Positions 17,868-25,763 of a stretch of 64,000 nucleotides of DNA are shown in pieces. The notes under the pieces were generated by a model, which was not told where the DNA came from, did no database searches, and saw only the letters and a program-made list of their open reading frames with translations. Position numbers and translations under genes: made by a program. Position 1 is the first letter of the stretch. Each line of letters starts with the position of its first letter. This stretch comes from Sphingopyxis macrogoltabida. Lineage in GTDB: Bacteria; Pseudomonadota; Alphaproteobacteria; Sphingomonadales; Sphingomonadaceae. The stretch is from contig NZ_CP012701.1 in the NCBI RefSeq assembly GCF_001307295.1, forward strand, positions 1 through 64,000, in the 5' to 3' direction.

Positions 17868-18461
17868 ATGAACGTCAAAAGGAAGCCTGCCAAAGCCGAG
17901 CGACCAACATCGAAAATGCGCGCGTTGTTCCGCGAGGCCGCGCGCGACATTGTCGCCCGGGATCGCGAGGCGCGTAAAGGGGGGCGCACGCAAAATACGA
18001 TTGGCGAGATCGAGCGCGCAATGGTGAAGGCCTATGTCTGCGGACAAGAAGCCCTGTTGAACAAGCGCGAGGGGTTGCTCCCTTCGGCCAATGCTTTGGT
18101 CGACTGGCTGGAAATTCCCCCTCGGGCAAGGGAGACGCTGAGCTTCCTGACAATCTGTTTTTCTCACCGCTGGTCGACTGTACGGGGCGAAGCGTCTGCT
18201 CCGACCAGAATTCCGAGCGAAATTGAGTTATTCATCGAGAATGGTCGCAAGCGATGGACAATCGTAAACGGTGAAACGCGCAGCGAAAGATCGGTTGCCG
18301 ACGGCAGTGTCGCGCCATTGGTTCGCCTCGGGCTGCTCGCGGCAAGCTCCGATTATGCCGACCGCTATGTTCTCACAGCATCTGGCATAGCTGCTGGTGA
18401 AGAGTACTGGCGCAGGTCTGATGCTGGTGATCCCACACTCCCACGCGAAGGAATGCGGTGA
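17868..18461 (+). CDS. Unknown protein downstream of ietAS
   Basis: This 197-residue product is not recognised. It is highly basic at the N-terminus (residues 1-45), has a central hydrophobic helix around 115-125 and no signal peptide. It starts 29 bp after ietS on the same strand, so co-transcription is likely, and it may be an accessory of the system or simply a passenger. The ATG at 17868 has no strong ribosome-binding site. Confidence 0.5.
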   Translation: MNVKRKPAKAERPTSKMRALFREAARDIVARDREARKGGRTQNTIGEIERAMVKAYVCGQEALLNKREGLLPSANALVDWLEIPPRARETLSFLTICFSHRWSTVRGEASAPTRIPSEIELFIENGRKRWTIVNGETRSERSVADGSVAPLVRLGLLAASSDYADRYVLTASGIAAGEEYWRRSDAGDPTLPREGMR

Positions 18462-18510
18462 CATTAACCTTTCAATGACCCCAGCCACAGGCGGTGGGAA
18501 AGAAACAAAC

Positions 18511-19122
18511 ATGGAAACGAGTACAAGCTCGGAAAACGTTCGGACGGCCATCTCAATGGCGCAGGATGATTTGGCATGGATTCGCGCCAGCCTCGAAGGC
18601 TTGGAGATCAAAGGCGATCACAGGCATCGCATTCCTGGCCAACTCTTCGATCTGTCGATCGAGCACCATGCTGGCATTATCACACTGATATCGATGGCCA
18701 CTTATGCAAGTGCATTCGCTCTCGTCCGATCTGCCTTCGAGTGCTTCGTGCGCGGGGCCTGGATTCATTACTGCGCTTCGGAACAGGAGATAGAAGCGTT
18801 CGTCGAAAAGGATACGATCGCGCCGAAATTCGGTGATCTGATCAAGGCGATCGAGGAGCGCCCAGAATTCTCGGTCAAATTTCTTTCGACGGTGAAGCAA
18901 AGCGCATGGAGCGCGATGAACGGCTACACCCACGGCGGTGTCCATCAGGTGTCCCGAAGGTTACAAGGTGACTATATCGAGCCTGCCTTTGATGACGACT
19001 CTCTTCTGGAGGTAGTGAGTTTCTGTCGCACAATGGCCTTGATCGCCTTCGGACAGATAGGCTCACTAGCCGGACGTTCCGATCTGGTAGATCAAGCAAC
19101 CGACAGGATGAAAAAGGCTTAG
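18511..19122 (+). CDS. HEPN-like helical protein of unknown function
   Basis: This 203-residue product is a mostly helical cytosolic protein with the pattern RSAFECFVRGAW near residue 75 and NGYTHGGVHQV near residue 140. These resemble conserved features of the DUF6988/HEPN-like proteins often found beside defence genes. The ATG at 18511 follows GGGAAAG and is preferred to upstream starts at 18397 and 18475, which lie in or near the previous gene. It follows ietAS and the 197-residue unknown gene on the same strand. A role in defence or abortive infection is an inference from neighbourhood and fold resemblance. Its stop overlaps the end of the convergent primase gene by four bases. Confidence 0.5.
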   Translation: METSTSSENVRTAISMAQDDLAWIRASLEGLEIKGDHRHRIPGQLFDLSIEHHAGIITLISMATYASAFALVRSAFECFVRGAWIHYCASEQEIEAFVEKDTIAPKFGDLIKAIEERPEFSVKFLSTVKQSAWSAMNGYTHGGVHQVSRRLQGDYIEPAFDDDSLLEVVSFCRTMALIAFGQIGSLAGRSDLVDQATDRMKKA

Positions 19123-20033
19123 ATCGATGAACTAATGTCTGCGTCTGTAAAGTCCGATTTGTAAGCGTTTTTGCTCGAATTTTTCTCGTCCCTGGGCCTT
19201 GCTGTTTTTGCCGCTGCCTGCGCCCAGTCGTGGAAACGCCTTGGCGGTGGATCACGAATGATCTGCCTTTCCGGTATGTTGTGTGATCCAACTGCCGCCA
19301 TTGCAGCGCATCGGCCTGGACCATCGTTGTCCGCGGCGATGTAAAGGGTGCCAACATGGCCTGGAACGTTGATTAGCGCGAGACGCTCATTCCCGAGTGC
19401 TGCCCAGCACGGGATTCCTCTGATCTGAGCATAGCTTGCCGCATCCTCCATGCCCTCAGCAATGGCGAGCACATTGCCTTCGAACTGTGGAGCCCAAGCA
19501 CCCTGTCCGGGTTTGCCGAGCATGAATTTGCCATCATGCCATGTTCCATCGTCCGTCAGCCTGATCCGCTGGATAGCCGTCAGTTTGTGCCCAGTTCTGA
19601 CGGCGACCAGCACCGCCGCCCGGAAGATGGTTTTGGGCTTGCGGCCAAAAGGGCAACGTGGATGAAAGCGTAAGTCGGGGAGGTTGACGGGCAGTCGACG
19701 CGATCGAAGGTAGACTTCGCCGAGCGTCCCGCGGATCTCTGTACCCTGATCCCAGATCCTTCTGACGTTGGGCGCAGTTCCTTCTGGACGGTAGCTCGGC
19801 GAAGGGGAATTCAGGATCGGTTTGGTCCGACCGATTGCGCGCAGGACATCCTCGCTGCGGCATCCCGCAAAACAGTGGACCAGAATACCTCGCTCGCCCT
19901 GCCGGACTGAAAGCGACGGCGTTCGGTCTGCGTGCGCGGGGCAGACGCACATCGCATAGGAACCGTGCCAACGGCCCTTCAGTGCAGCAACGATGTCGAT
20001 GGTCTCCTGGGTGGGTCTGAGCGCAATCAGCAT
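19119..20033 (-). CDS. Toprim-domain DNA primase-like protein
   Basis: This 304-residue protein resembles plasmid and phage primases. An N-terminal zinc-binding module shows CVCPAH near residue 30 and HCFAGC near residue 53. A toprim domain follows, with the glutamate in LAIAEGMEDA near residue 192 and the DxD-type motif in IAADNDGPG near residue 233. It could prime lagging-strand synthesis after conjugative transfer. An AGAGGAG ribosome-binding site precedes the ATG at 20033. It is divergent from the lytic transglycosylase gene. Confidence 0.8.
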   Translation of the reverse strand: MLIALRPTQETIDIVAALKGRWHGSYAMCVCPAHADRTPSLSVRQGERGILVHCFAGCRSEDVLRAIGRTKPILNSPSPSYRPEGTAPNVRRIWDQGTEIRGTLGEVYLRSRRLPVNLPDLRFHPRCPFGRKPKTIFRAAVLVAVRTGHKLTAIQRIRLTDDGTWHDGKFMLGKPGQGAWAPQFEGNVLAIAEGMEDAASYAQIRGIPCWAALGNERLALINVPGHVGTLYIAADNDGPGRCAAMAAVGSHNIPERQIIRDPPPRRFHDWAQAAAKTARPRDEKNSSKNAYKSDFTDADISSSI

Positions 20034-20220
20034 AAATTCGCTCCTCTCAGCTAAGCCTCACCATCTTTCCCTTTTGGATCGACCCGACCTTCTCCGGCAC
20101 GGCTCGCGCTGGCCAACGCCCCTTTCGTCTGTGCGATGCCAGATTGTGGGCGATTGCCATGCACCGCCTGTTCATTTAGAAACGAGGGGCGATATCCGAA
20201 CCACGCCGAAAGGTGTGGTC

Positions 20221-21102
20221 ATGAAAAATCTTCTATTCTTGTTGGTCGCTTTGACGCCGACGCCATCATCGGCGCGCGAAGCAATTCTCGACGTGTTTTC
20301 GCCAGAGGCAAAACCGGATTTCGCTGTGCTCGCCCCACAGTTGCGCGGGACGGTCGATCTCGAGCAATCAGTGGAACCGCCTCCGACTTCAGTGGATGCG
20401 TTTTCACCAGATTTGAACGGCGACTTTGAGTTGATCCCTCACAGCTTCACGATCAATCCCTATGCCGCGCGTCCCGCTGTTCCTTCGTGGATGCGGGCAG
20501 GTGCATCATTCTTGGGCCCTGCTTCTTCACCCTTCCGCCCTGCGCAGGATGACCCACTCTGCCAGTCCCGCAGCTTCTTCCCGCGATATGGTATCAGCAG
20601 GGATGCCCAGGCTCGCCGGACAGCCTATTTCAACCTGATCGTCGACGTTGCTTGCGATGCCGGCGTGCCCGTTGTTCTGTTTGACGCCTTACTGGCGCAG
20701 GAAAGCAGATATCGTCCCTTCGCCCGAAGCAACGCCGGTGCGATGGGCATGGCTCAGCTGATGCCCGGCACGGCGCAATATCTGCGTGTCACCGACCCTT
20801 GGGATGTTCGGCAAAACCTTGTCGGCGGTGCGCGGTATCTGCGCGAGCAGCTGGATCGCTTCGGGACATGGGAGCTTGCACTGGCTGCTTATAATGCAGG
20901 CCCGGGACGCGTGGACCAGTTTGGTGGTATCCCGCCGTTTCGTGAGACCCGCAACTATGTGCGTACGATCATGGGCTCAATTGGCATTCCGAATTCGACC
21001 GGCGGCGTGTCGCTGACTTCGGCAGCACTTCCCGCGCCCAATCCGTTTCGCAGGGTACTGCTTGCCTCATTCGATGGACGATCAGACGTCCCAGAACACT
21101 GA
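20221..21102 (+). CDS. Lytic transglycosylase (SLT domain, VirB1-like)
   Basis: This 293-residue protein starts with a short signal peptide (MKNLLFLLVALTPTPSSA), so it should act in the periplasm. The C-terminal half is a lysozyme-like SLT domain with the catalytic glutamate in LLAQESRYRP near residue 162, followed by NAGAMGMAQLMPGTA and LAAYNAGPGRV. Plasmid-borne enzymes of this kind open peptidoglycan for type IV secretion, but no other transfer gene is visible here. The ATG at 20221 is chosen for the signal peptide; the frame is open further upstream. It overlaps the end of the convergent small membrane gene by 21 bp. Confidence 0.85.
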   Translation: MKNLLFLLVALTPTPSSAREAILDVFSPEAKPDFAVLAPQLRGTVDLEQSVEPPPTSVDAFSPDLNGDFELIPHSFTINPYAARPAVPSWMRAGASFLGPASSPFRPAQDDPLCQSRSFFPRYGISRDAQARRTAYFNLIVDVACDAGVPVVLFDALLAQESRYRPFARSNAGAMGMAQLMPGTAQYLRVTDPWDVRQNLVGGARYLREQLDRFGTWELALAAYNAGPGRVDQFGGIPPFRETRNYVRTIMGSIGIPNSTGGVSLTSAALPAPNPFRRVLLASFDGRSDVPEH

Positions 21103-21357
21103 GAAACCGACGTGCCAAGCATAGTACACGCTGATTGCCAGGATGACGGGCGCGCCCTTGAGGTAGTTGAGCTGCCAGCGCAGCCAGAGCTTCGGGATGA
21201 CCAGAGCTTTCTGGAGCCCCGTTTGGTGCGTGGGTCGCCACCTGCCACTCCGCCAGTCGTCAGCCGTGACGACAACTGAGAGCACTGCGCAGATCAGCGC
21301 CATCATTCCCACGCCGATGTAGAGCGATGTCCAAGCGATAAGGGCTTCCTGCTTCAT
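21082..21357 (-). CDS. Small membrane protein of unknown function
   Basis: This 91-residue product has a hydrophobic N-terminal segment (about 8-30) and a second at about 68-86, so it probably spans the inner membrane twice. The function is not recognised. It begins 10 bp after the RepC-like gene on the same strand and may be co-expressed with it. Confidence 0.5.
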   Translation of the reverse strand: MKQEALIAWTSLYIGVGMMALICAVLSVVVTADDWRSGRWRPTHQTGLQKALVIPKLWLRWQLNYLKGAPVILAISVYYAWHVGFSVFWDV

Positions 21358-21366
21358 GAGTCGGAC

Positions 21367-22578
21367 CTAGTGCATCGATGATCGAACAGAGATACTCATA
21401 TTCGAAGCCCTTGTATCCCCCTGGCCGAATACTGCCTTTCTGCGGCCGAGTAGCGTGTGGCCGAGATTGAGCTCACCGCTGCGGGCGCGCCGCACCAGCG
21501 CCTGCATGTAAGCATCGGGCGTCTTGCGGATTTGTCCGTTGGCCAGGTGATGCCCGGTGATCAGCGCGCACAGGAGTGCGATCCCTGTGCCCAGTGTCGC
21601 ACTTGCCCGCGCGGCCGTAGCCTGGCCTATCTGGCAGACGCGAGCGACGTCGTGGAGCTCGTTCAGGCCCGGTCGGGCTCCAATTTCGACCATGCCGTCG
21701 ATAAAGGGGAATAGGGCAGGGGCTTCGGCCCAAACGAAACCCGATCGATGGATGCCGTAGACATCATTCGCGTCGGCCGAGACCTGCGCGTTCTGACAAG
21801 CATCGGCTGTTTCCTGCTTCACCCTGTCGGCATCAGGCGTGGTTCGAACGTCATCAGGTTCCCGTCGGCAAGCGCCCTCTGCCAAGCCGTATACAGATTC
21901 AAGAGCTTCTTCAGGGCTGTATTGATGGTGGCCATCCCGGCGCACCCTAGTGTCCCCGGAAGGTGTCAGCGACGCAATGTCGTCGAGCGATATGCGCTCT
22001 GACAACCGATCAAGCAGCCGCGTCGCGACCTCGGCGAGGCGGCCGAGCACTGCGATCGCGTCCAAGGATCCTTTCCGCCTCTGGTATGTGCGCCGCGCCG
22101 CAGCGATCGCATCGAGCTTCTTTCTGGCCTTGTCAGCCCAGGGGCGGCCCTGCTCGAACGGCCGCAGCAGCCGGTACGCGCTGCTTGTTGCCCTTCGAAT
22201 TTGGTTGGGCAGGATCAGGTTCTGCGCGGCCAGGGCCTTCTCGGTGGCGGCCAGTTGTGTGAGGTAATCCTCAAGGAGGAGTAGCGGCGCCAGCGACCAT
22301 CCTGATGCGTCGGAGCGATCCTCGCTGTCTCGTGACCCAAGAAATCGCTTGCCGTTGCCGGCGAGGCAATGGGGGATGATCAGGCCGTATTCGGCAAGGC
22401 GCCTGATGTTCTTGCGCGCGGCGGTCCATCCGATCCGGCATTTGAGATGGTCGTTCGAGGCGGCAATGAGCGGGCCGCAGCGGCTGTCCCAGTCGATATT
22501 CATGGCCGCGATGCTCGCGGCGGCATCGTAAAGATCGCGCCAGACGATTCTCGGAACATCGATCGTCACGGGCGGCAT
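21367..22578 (-). CDS. RepC-like plasmid replication protein, 5'-truncated by an IS
   Basis: This 403-residue frame resembles RepC-type initiators. A winged-helix region lies at about 35-90 (WTAARKNIRRLAEYGLII, then NGKRFLG, then GWSLAPLLL). The C-terminal pattern (GQIRKTPDAYMQALVRRARSGEL) matches the end of RepC proteins. The reading frame is open upstream of the ATG to an in-frame TGA inside the IS3-family element whose end is at 22648, so the first part of the gene was probably removed. It would be a second, probably inactive, replicon relic beside the intact repA. RepC assignment is by pattern only. Confidence 0.6.
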   Translation of the reverse strand: MPPVTIDVPRIVWRDLYDAAASIAAMNIDWDSRCGPLIAASNDHLKCRIGWTAARKNIRRLAEYGLIIPHCLAGNGKRFLGSRDSEDRSDASGWSLAPLLLLEDYLTQLAATEKALAAQNLILPNQIRRATSSAYRLLRPFEQGRPWADKARKKLDAIAAARRTYQRRKGSLDAIAVLGRLAEVATRLLDRLSERISLDDIASLTPSGDTRVRRDGHHQYSPEEALESVYGLAEGACRREPDDVRTTPDADRVKQETADACQNAQVSADANDVYGIHRSGFVWAEAPALFPFIDGMVEIGARPGLNELHDVARVCQIGQATAARASATLGTGIALLCALITGHHLANGQIRKTPDAYMQALVRRARSGELNLGHTLLGRRKAVFGQGDTRASNMSISVRSSMH

Positions 22579-22721
22579 TCTCGCGAAGGTCTCGATGATA
22601 TCGAGTAGTTTGCGCCGACGCTGCCTGCCTGCGTTTTCGGTCCCGGTTGTCCGTCGTCAGAACATTTGGCGCAACTCGTGGCGTAAATTAGCGGAGAGCG
22701 GGCCTCGTCTGTGGTTTGATA

Positions 22722-23702
22722 TTAGGCGGCGAACTTTCGGTGCTGCAAGCGCCGATATTCGATGGTCTGTCGTTTGATCCTTTCGCGCTGTTTGATGATG
22801 GCCGGTGCCCTGCCGAAGTAGGCGTCAGCGGGCGTCACGTTACCGAGGCTTTCGTGGTATCGGCGGTGATTATAATGGTCGATGAAGGCCTCGATCTGGG
22901 TTTCAAGATCGCCAGGCAGGAAGTAATTTTCGAGCAGGATGCGGTTCTTCAGGGTCTGGTGCCAGCGCTCGATCTTGCCCTGGGTTTGCGGGTGCATCGG
23001 GGCACCGCGGACATGGGTCATCTTGTTGGCCTCGATATATTCGGCCAGTTCGCCGGCGATGTAGCTCGGGCCGTTGTCGCTGAGCAGCCGGGGCTTGTGC
23101 AGCACCGTGGCGCTGTCGCAGCCGGAAGCCGCCAGGGCGAGGTCCAGCGTGTCGGTCACGTCCTCGGCCCGCATGTTGGTGCACAGCTTCCAGGCAATGA
23201 TGTAGCGCGAGAAGTCGTCGAGCACGGTCGACAGGTACAGCCAGCCCCACCCGATGATCTTGAAGTAGGTGAAGTCGGTCTGCCACATCTCGTTCGGCCG
23301 CGTGGTTTTGGTGTGGAACTGGTCGGCCGCCTTGATCACGACGAAGGCCGGGCTGGTTATCAGACCATGGGCCTTGAGCAGGCGGTAAACCGTGGCTTCC
23401 GACACGAAGTAGCGCTTCTCGTCGGTGAACCGCACCGCCAGTTCGCGAGGGGATAGCTCGGTCGTCTCCAGCGCCATCTCGACGATCTGGTCCCGGATGT
23501 CGTCACCGATGCGATTCCACACCCGGCTCGGCGCCGATGGCCGATCCTCCAGCGCCTCCGGCCCGCCTTCGAGGTAGCGGTCGTACCAGCGATAGAAGGT
23601 CCGGCGGGCAATGCCGAGCTGGTCCAGCGTGCGTTTGGCAGGCAGGTGCGATTGCTCGACGATCCGGATGATCTCCAGCTTCTCGGATGCCGGATACCTC
23701 AT
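22722..23702 (-). CDS. IS3-family transposase OrfB (copy 1)
   Basis: This is the DDE catalytic subunit: a helix-turn-helix N-terminus followed by an integrase core with NEMWQTDFTYFK (first D), LLSDNGPSYIAG (second D) and TQGKIERWHQTLK (E). Its ATG overlaps the orfA stop (ATGA). The same frame is open upstream through an A7G run at 23730-23737, so a -1 frameshift there could make the OrfAB fusion typical of IS3 elements. Confidence 0.9.
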   Translation of the reverse strand: MRYPASEKLEIIRIVEQSHLPAKRTLDQLGIARRTFYRWYDRYLEGGPEALEDRPSAPSRVWNRIGDDIRDQIVEMALETTELSPRELAVRFTDEKRYFVSEATVYRLLKAHGLITSPAFVVIKAADQFHTKTTRPNEMWQTDFTYFKIIGWGWLYLSTVLDDFSRYIIAWKLCTNMRAEDVTDTLDLALAASGCDSATVLHKPRLLSDNGPSYIAGELAEYIEANKMTHVRGAPMHPQTQGKIERWHQTLKNRILLENYFLPGDLETQIEAFIDHYNHRRYHESLGNVTPADAYFGRAPAIIKQRERIKRQTIEYRRLQHRKFAA

Positions 23703-24085
23703 TCGTCGTCGCCCCCATCCCCGACCATGCTTTTTTTGAGCAGGCGGTTTTCGAGTGTCAGGTCGGCCACGCATTCCTTGAGCGCCCGGGCTTCGCGGCG
23801 CAGGTCGTGCACCTCGCCGGTGGTCGCGGCACGCGCGGTGTCGCCCGCCAGGCGGCGCTTGCCCGCTTCCATAAACTCTTTCGACCAGGTGTAGTAAAGG
23901 CTCTGGGCGATGCCTTCCTTGCGGCACAGCTCGGCAATGCTGTCCTCGCCGCGCAGGCCTTCCAGCACGATCCTGATTTTGTCCTCTGCAGAGAAGTGCC
24001 GGCGCGTCGCACGCCGTATGTCCTTCACCACCCGCTCAGCAGGGGCCTTCGGCCCCGATTTCTTCAAGGAGGATTTGGGCTTCAT
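23699..24085 (-). CDS. IS3-family transposase OrfA (copy 1)
   Basis: This 128-residue protein has the helix-turn-helix of IS3 OrfA (SIAELCRKEGIAQSLYYTW) near residues 48-66 and a C-terminal leucine-rich coiled coil (residues about 95-118) for multimerisation. It recognises the element's ends. An AAAAAAAG run before its stop is a likely slippage site into orfB. Confidence 0.88.
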   Translation of the reverse strand: MKPKSSLKKSGPKAPAERVVKDIRRATRRHFSAEDKIRIVLEGLRGEDSIAELCRKEGIAQSLYYTWSKEFMEAGKRRLAGDTARAATTGEVHDLRREARALKECVADLTLENRLLKKSMVGDGGDDE

Positions 24086-24137
24086 CTTCGTTCCTTCGTC
24101 TCTACGACGAAGCCCAAATCCTCCTTACATCTCAACC

Positions 24138-25019
24138 TCAAATATGTGCCATTGGTGCTGACGGCGGACAGTGCAGCGAGCCATCGTTCGGGACAACGTG
24201 GGCCTCAAGCGCGCGGCGATGCTCGCCTAAATTCCAGATATGAAGATGATGCAGTCCGTCGATACCCTCGTGCGACTGCAGCGCCTCAACAATCTCGTCA
24301 AACTCAACCTCGTCTGGCACCGCGCCCATCAAAAGGCGTACCGTTCGCGGCAGCAGGGTTACGCCTTGCCAAATCACATAGGCAGCGATGACCAGCGTAA
24401 TGATAAGGTCCGCGATGTAAAGTTTGTACAAGATGATCAGGATCCCGGCAAGGATCACCCCGACTGATGCGAGCGCATCGGAAACATTGTGCAGAAATGC
24501 GGCTTTCATATTGATGCTGTCACTTGCACCGCGATAGACAATCAGCGCCGTTATCAAATCAATTACAAGAGCGATGCCGGCGATGGCAATGACCGTCCAG
24601 CCTTCCACAGGCTGCGGGTCAGCGAAGCGGTTGATAGCCTCCATGATCAGGTAGAATCCGATGATGAGCAACGTAGTGAGGTTGATGAGCGCAGCAACGA
24701 CCTCGCCTTGCGCATAACCAAAGGTCATGAGTTTATCGGCCGGGCGCCTGCCGATCCTGCGGGCAAACCAAGCGAGAAAAAGCGCAGCGGCATCGCTGAA
24801 ATTATGCAGTGCATCGGCTATGAGCGCCAGCGAGCCCGACACAATTCCGCCAATGATCTGCGCAAGCGTCAGGAGGACGTTGATCATGACCGCTACCACT
24901 AGCTGCCGGTCGCTTAGCTTCTCCTCGCCATGGCTGTGGCCGTGATGGGCCGCGTGCTCATGGCGCGAATGCATTGCGCCATTGTCTTCCAAGCCGCCAT
25001 TCTCGTGATCGTCGCTCAC
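24138..25019 (-). pseudogene. CDF cation efflux protein (CzcD/DmeF-like), 3' end cut by IS
   Basis: The protein has a histidine-rich N-terminus (HSRHEHAAHHGHSHGEE) and six membrane segments typical of cation diffusion facilitators, with the paired metal sites ADALHNFSDA near residue 68 and LHNVSDALAS near residue 177. It would exchange Zn, Cd or Co for protons. The cytoplasmic C-terminal domain stops abruptly after EAHVVPNDG: the last 11 codons (below 24171) are IS sequence, and about 30 native residues appear missing. It overlaps the upstream CDF gene by four bases, so both were co-translated. The truncated domain may still allow partial function. Confidence 0.8.
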
Positions 25020-25654
25020 AATTTGAACTTATCCTTCTTTTCATGCTCGGTGCCGTCCTGATCATGCACGTCCATGTGGGCGTCCCGCAGGATATCGATA
25101 CCGCCATACAGCGCTATTCCGGCGACAGCGATGCCGACCACAAGATCGGGCCAATTCGCCCCGGTGATCATCACAATGATAGCGGCGATGATGATGCCGC
25201 CGTTGGAAATAAAATCGTTGAAGCTGAAGGTCGTCGCCGCGCGCAGGTTGACGTCCTTGTCGCTCATTTTCTGAAGCATTCTGAGGCAAATCAGGTTCAC
25301 GACAGCCGCCACCGCTGCCATCGCCATCATCATCATGCCAGCTGGCTCTGATCCTTCAACAAAGCGCCGGATGGCATCGGCGATGACGCCGCCTGCAAAA
25401 ACGAGCAGCATAACACCGGAAAAGCGTGCCGCGCCGCGCTTCCAGGTTCGCGAACGGGACAGGGCCAGCAGGCTCAGCGCATAGACCACCGCGTCCGATG
25501 AATTATCCAGTCCGTTAGCGAGCAGAGCGTTGGAATCGCCCGCAATGCCGGTGATGAAGAAGCCGACAGCGATGGCGACGTTAAGCCACAGCACGATCCA
25601 CAAGGTGCGCCGCTTTTCGGCTGTGTCTAGCTTCAGTTCACCTTCGCCGCTCAT
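25016..25654 (-). CDS. CDF-family cation transporter
   Basis: This 212-residue membrane protein has the CDF fold without a long cytoplasmic tail. The first metal site appears as NGLDNSSDAVV near residue 45 and the second as FNDFISNGG near residue 143. It should export divalent metal ions. The start at 25654 is chosen for its AAAGGAGAG ribosome-binding site; the frame is open to 25735. It sits between the RND pump gene czcA and the truncated CDF gene, at the end of the czc operon. Confidence 0.78.
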   Translation of the reverse strand: MSGEGELKLDTAEKRRTLWIVLWLNVAIAVGFFITGIAGDSNALLANGLDNSSDAVVYALSLLALSRSRTWKRGAARFSGVMLLVFAGGVIADAIRRFVEGSEPAGMMMMAMAAVAAVVNLICLRMLQKMSDKDVNLRAATTFSFNDFISNGGIIIAAIIVMITGANWPDLVVGIAVAGIALYGGIDILRDAHMDVHDQDGTEHEKKDKFKL

Positions 25655-25763
25655 CTCAATCTCTCCTTTGTCCCCCAACTTTCCTGACAGACCAGACGGG
25701 ATGGCCGCCAGCGCGATGGAGGTGCAATCTACCATTCCACATCGCGCTGGTGCCGGACCTCAC

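Larger units (their letters stand above)
22648..24170 (-). mobile_element. IS3-family element, copy 1 (1523 bp)
   Basis: The ends are TGTCCGTCGTCAGAACATTTGG at 22648 and, reading inward from 24170, TGTCCGCCGTCAGCACCAATGG, an imperfect inverted repeat. It contains orfA and orfB on the minus strand. A second, divergent copy in opposite orientation lies at 39980-41505. No target duplication is visible. The left flank truncates a RepC-like gene and the right flank truncates a CDF transporter, so this copy marks a deletion or recombination junction rather than a simple insertion. Confidence 0.85.

Noticed and set aside
22648..24170. Target-site duplication around IS3 copy 1
   Set aside because: The flanks CCCGGT and GTGCAG share no convincing direct repeat of 3-4 bp, and both flanking genes are truncated, so a simple insertion is not supported.
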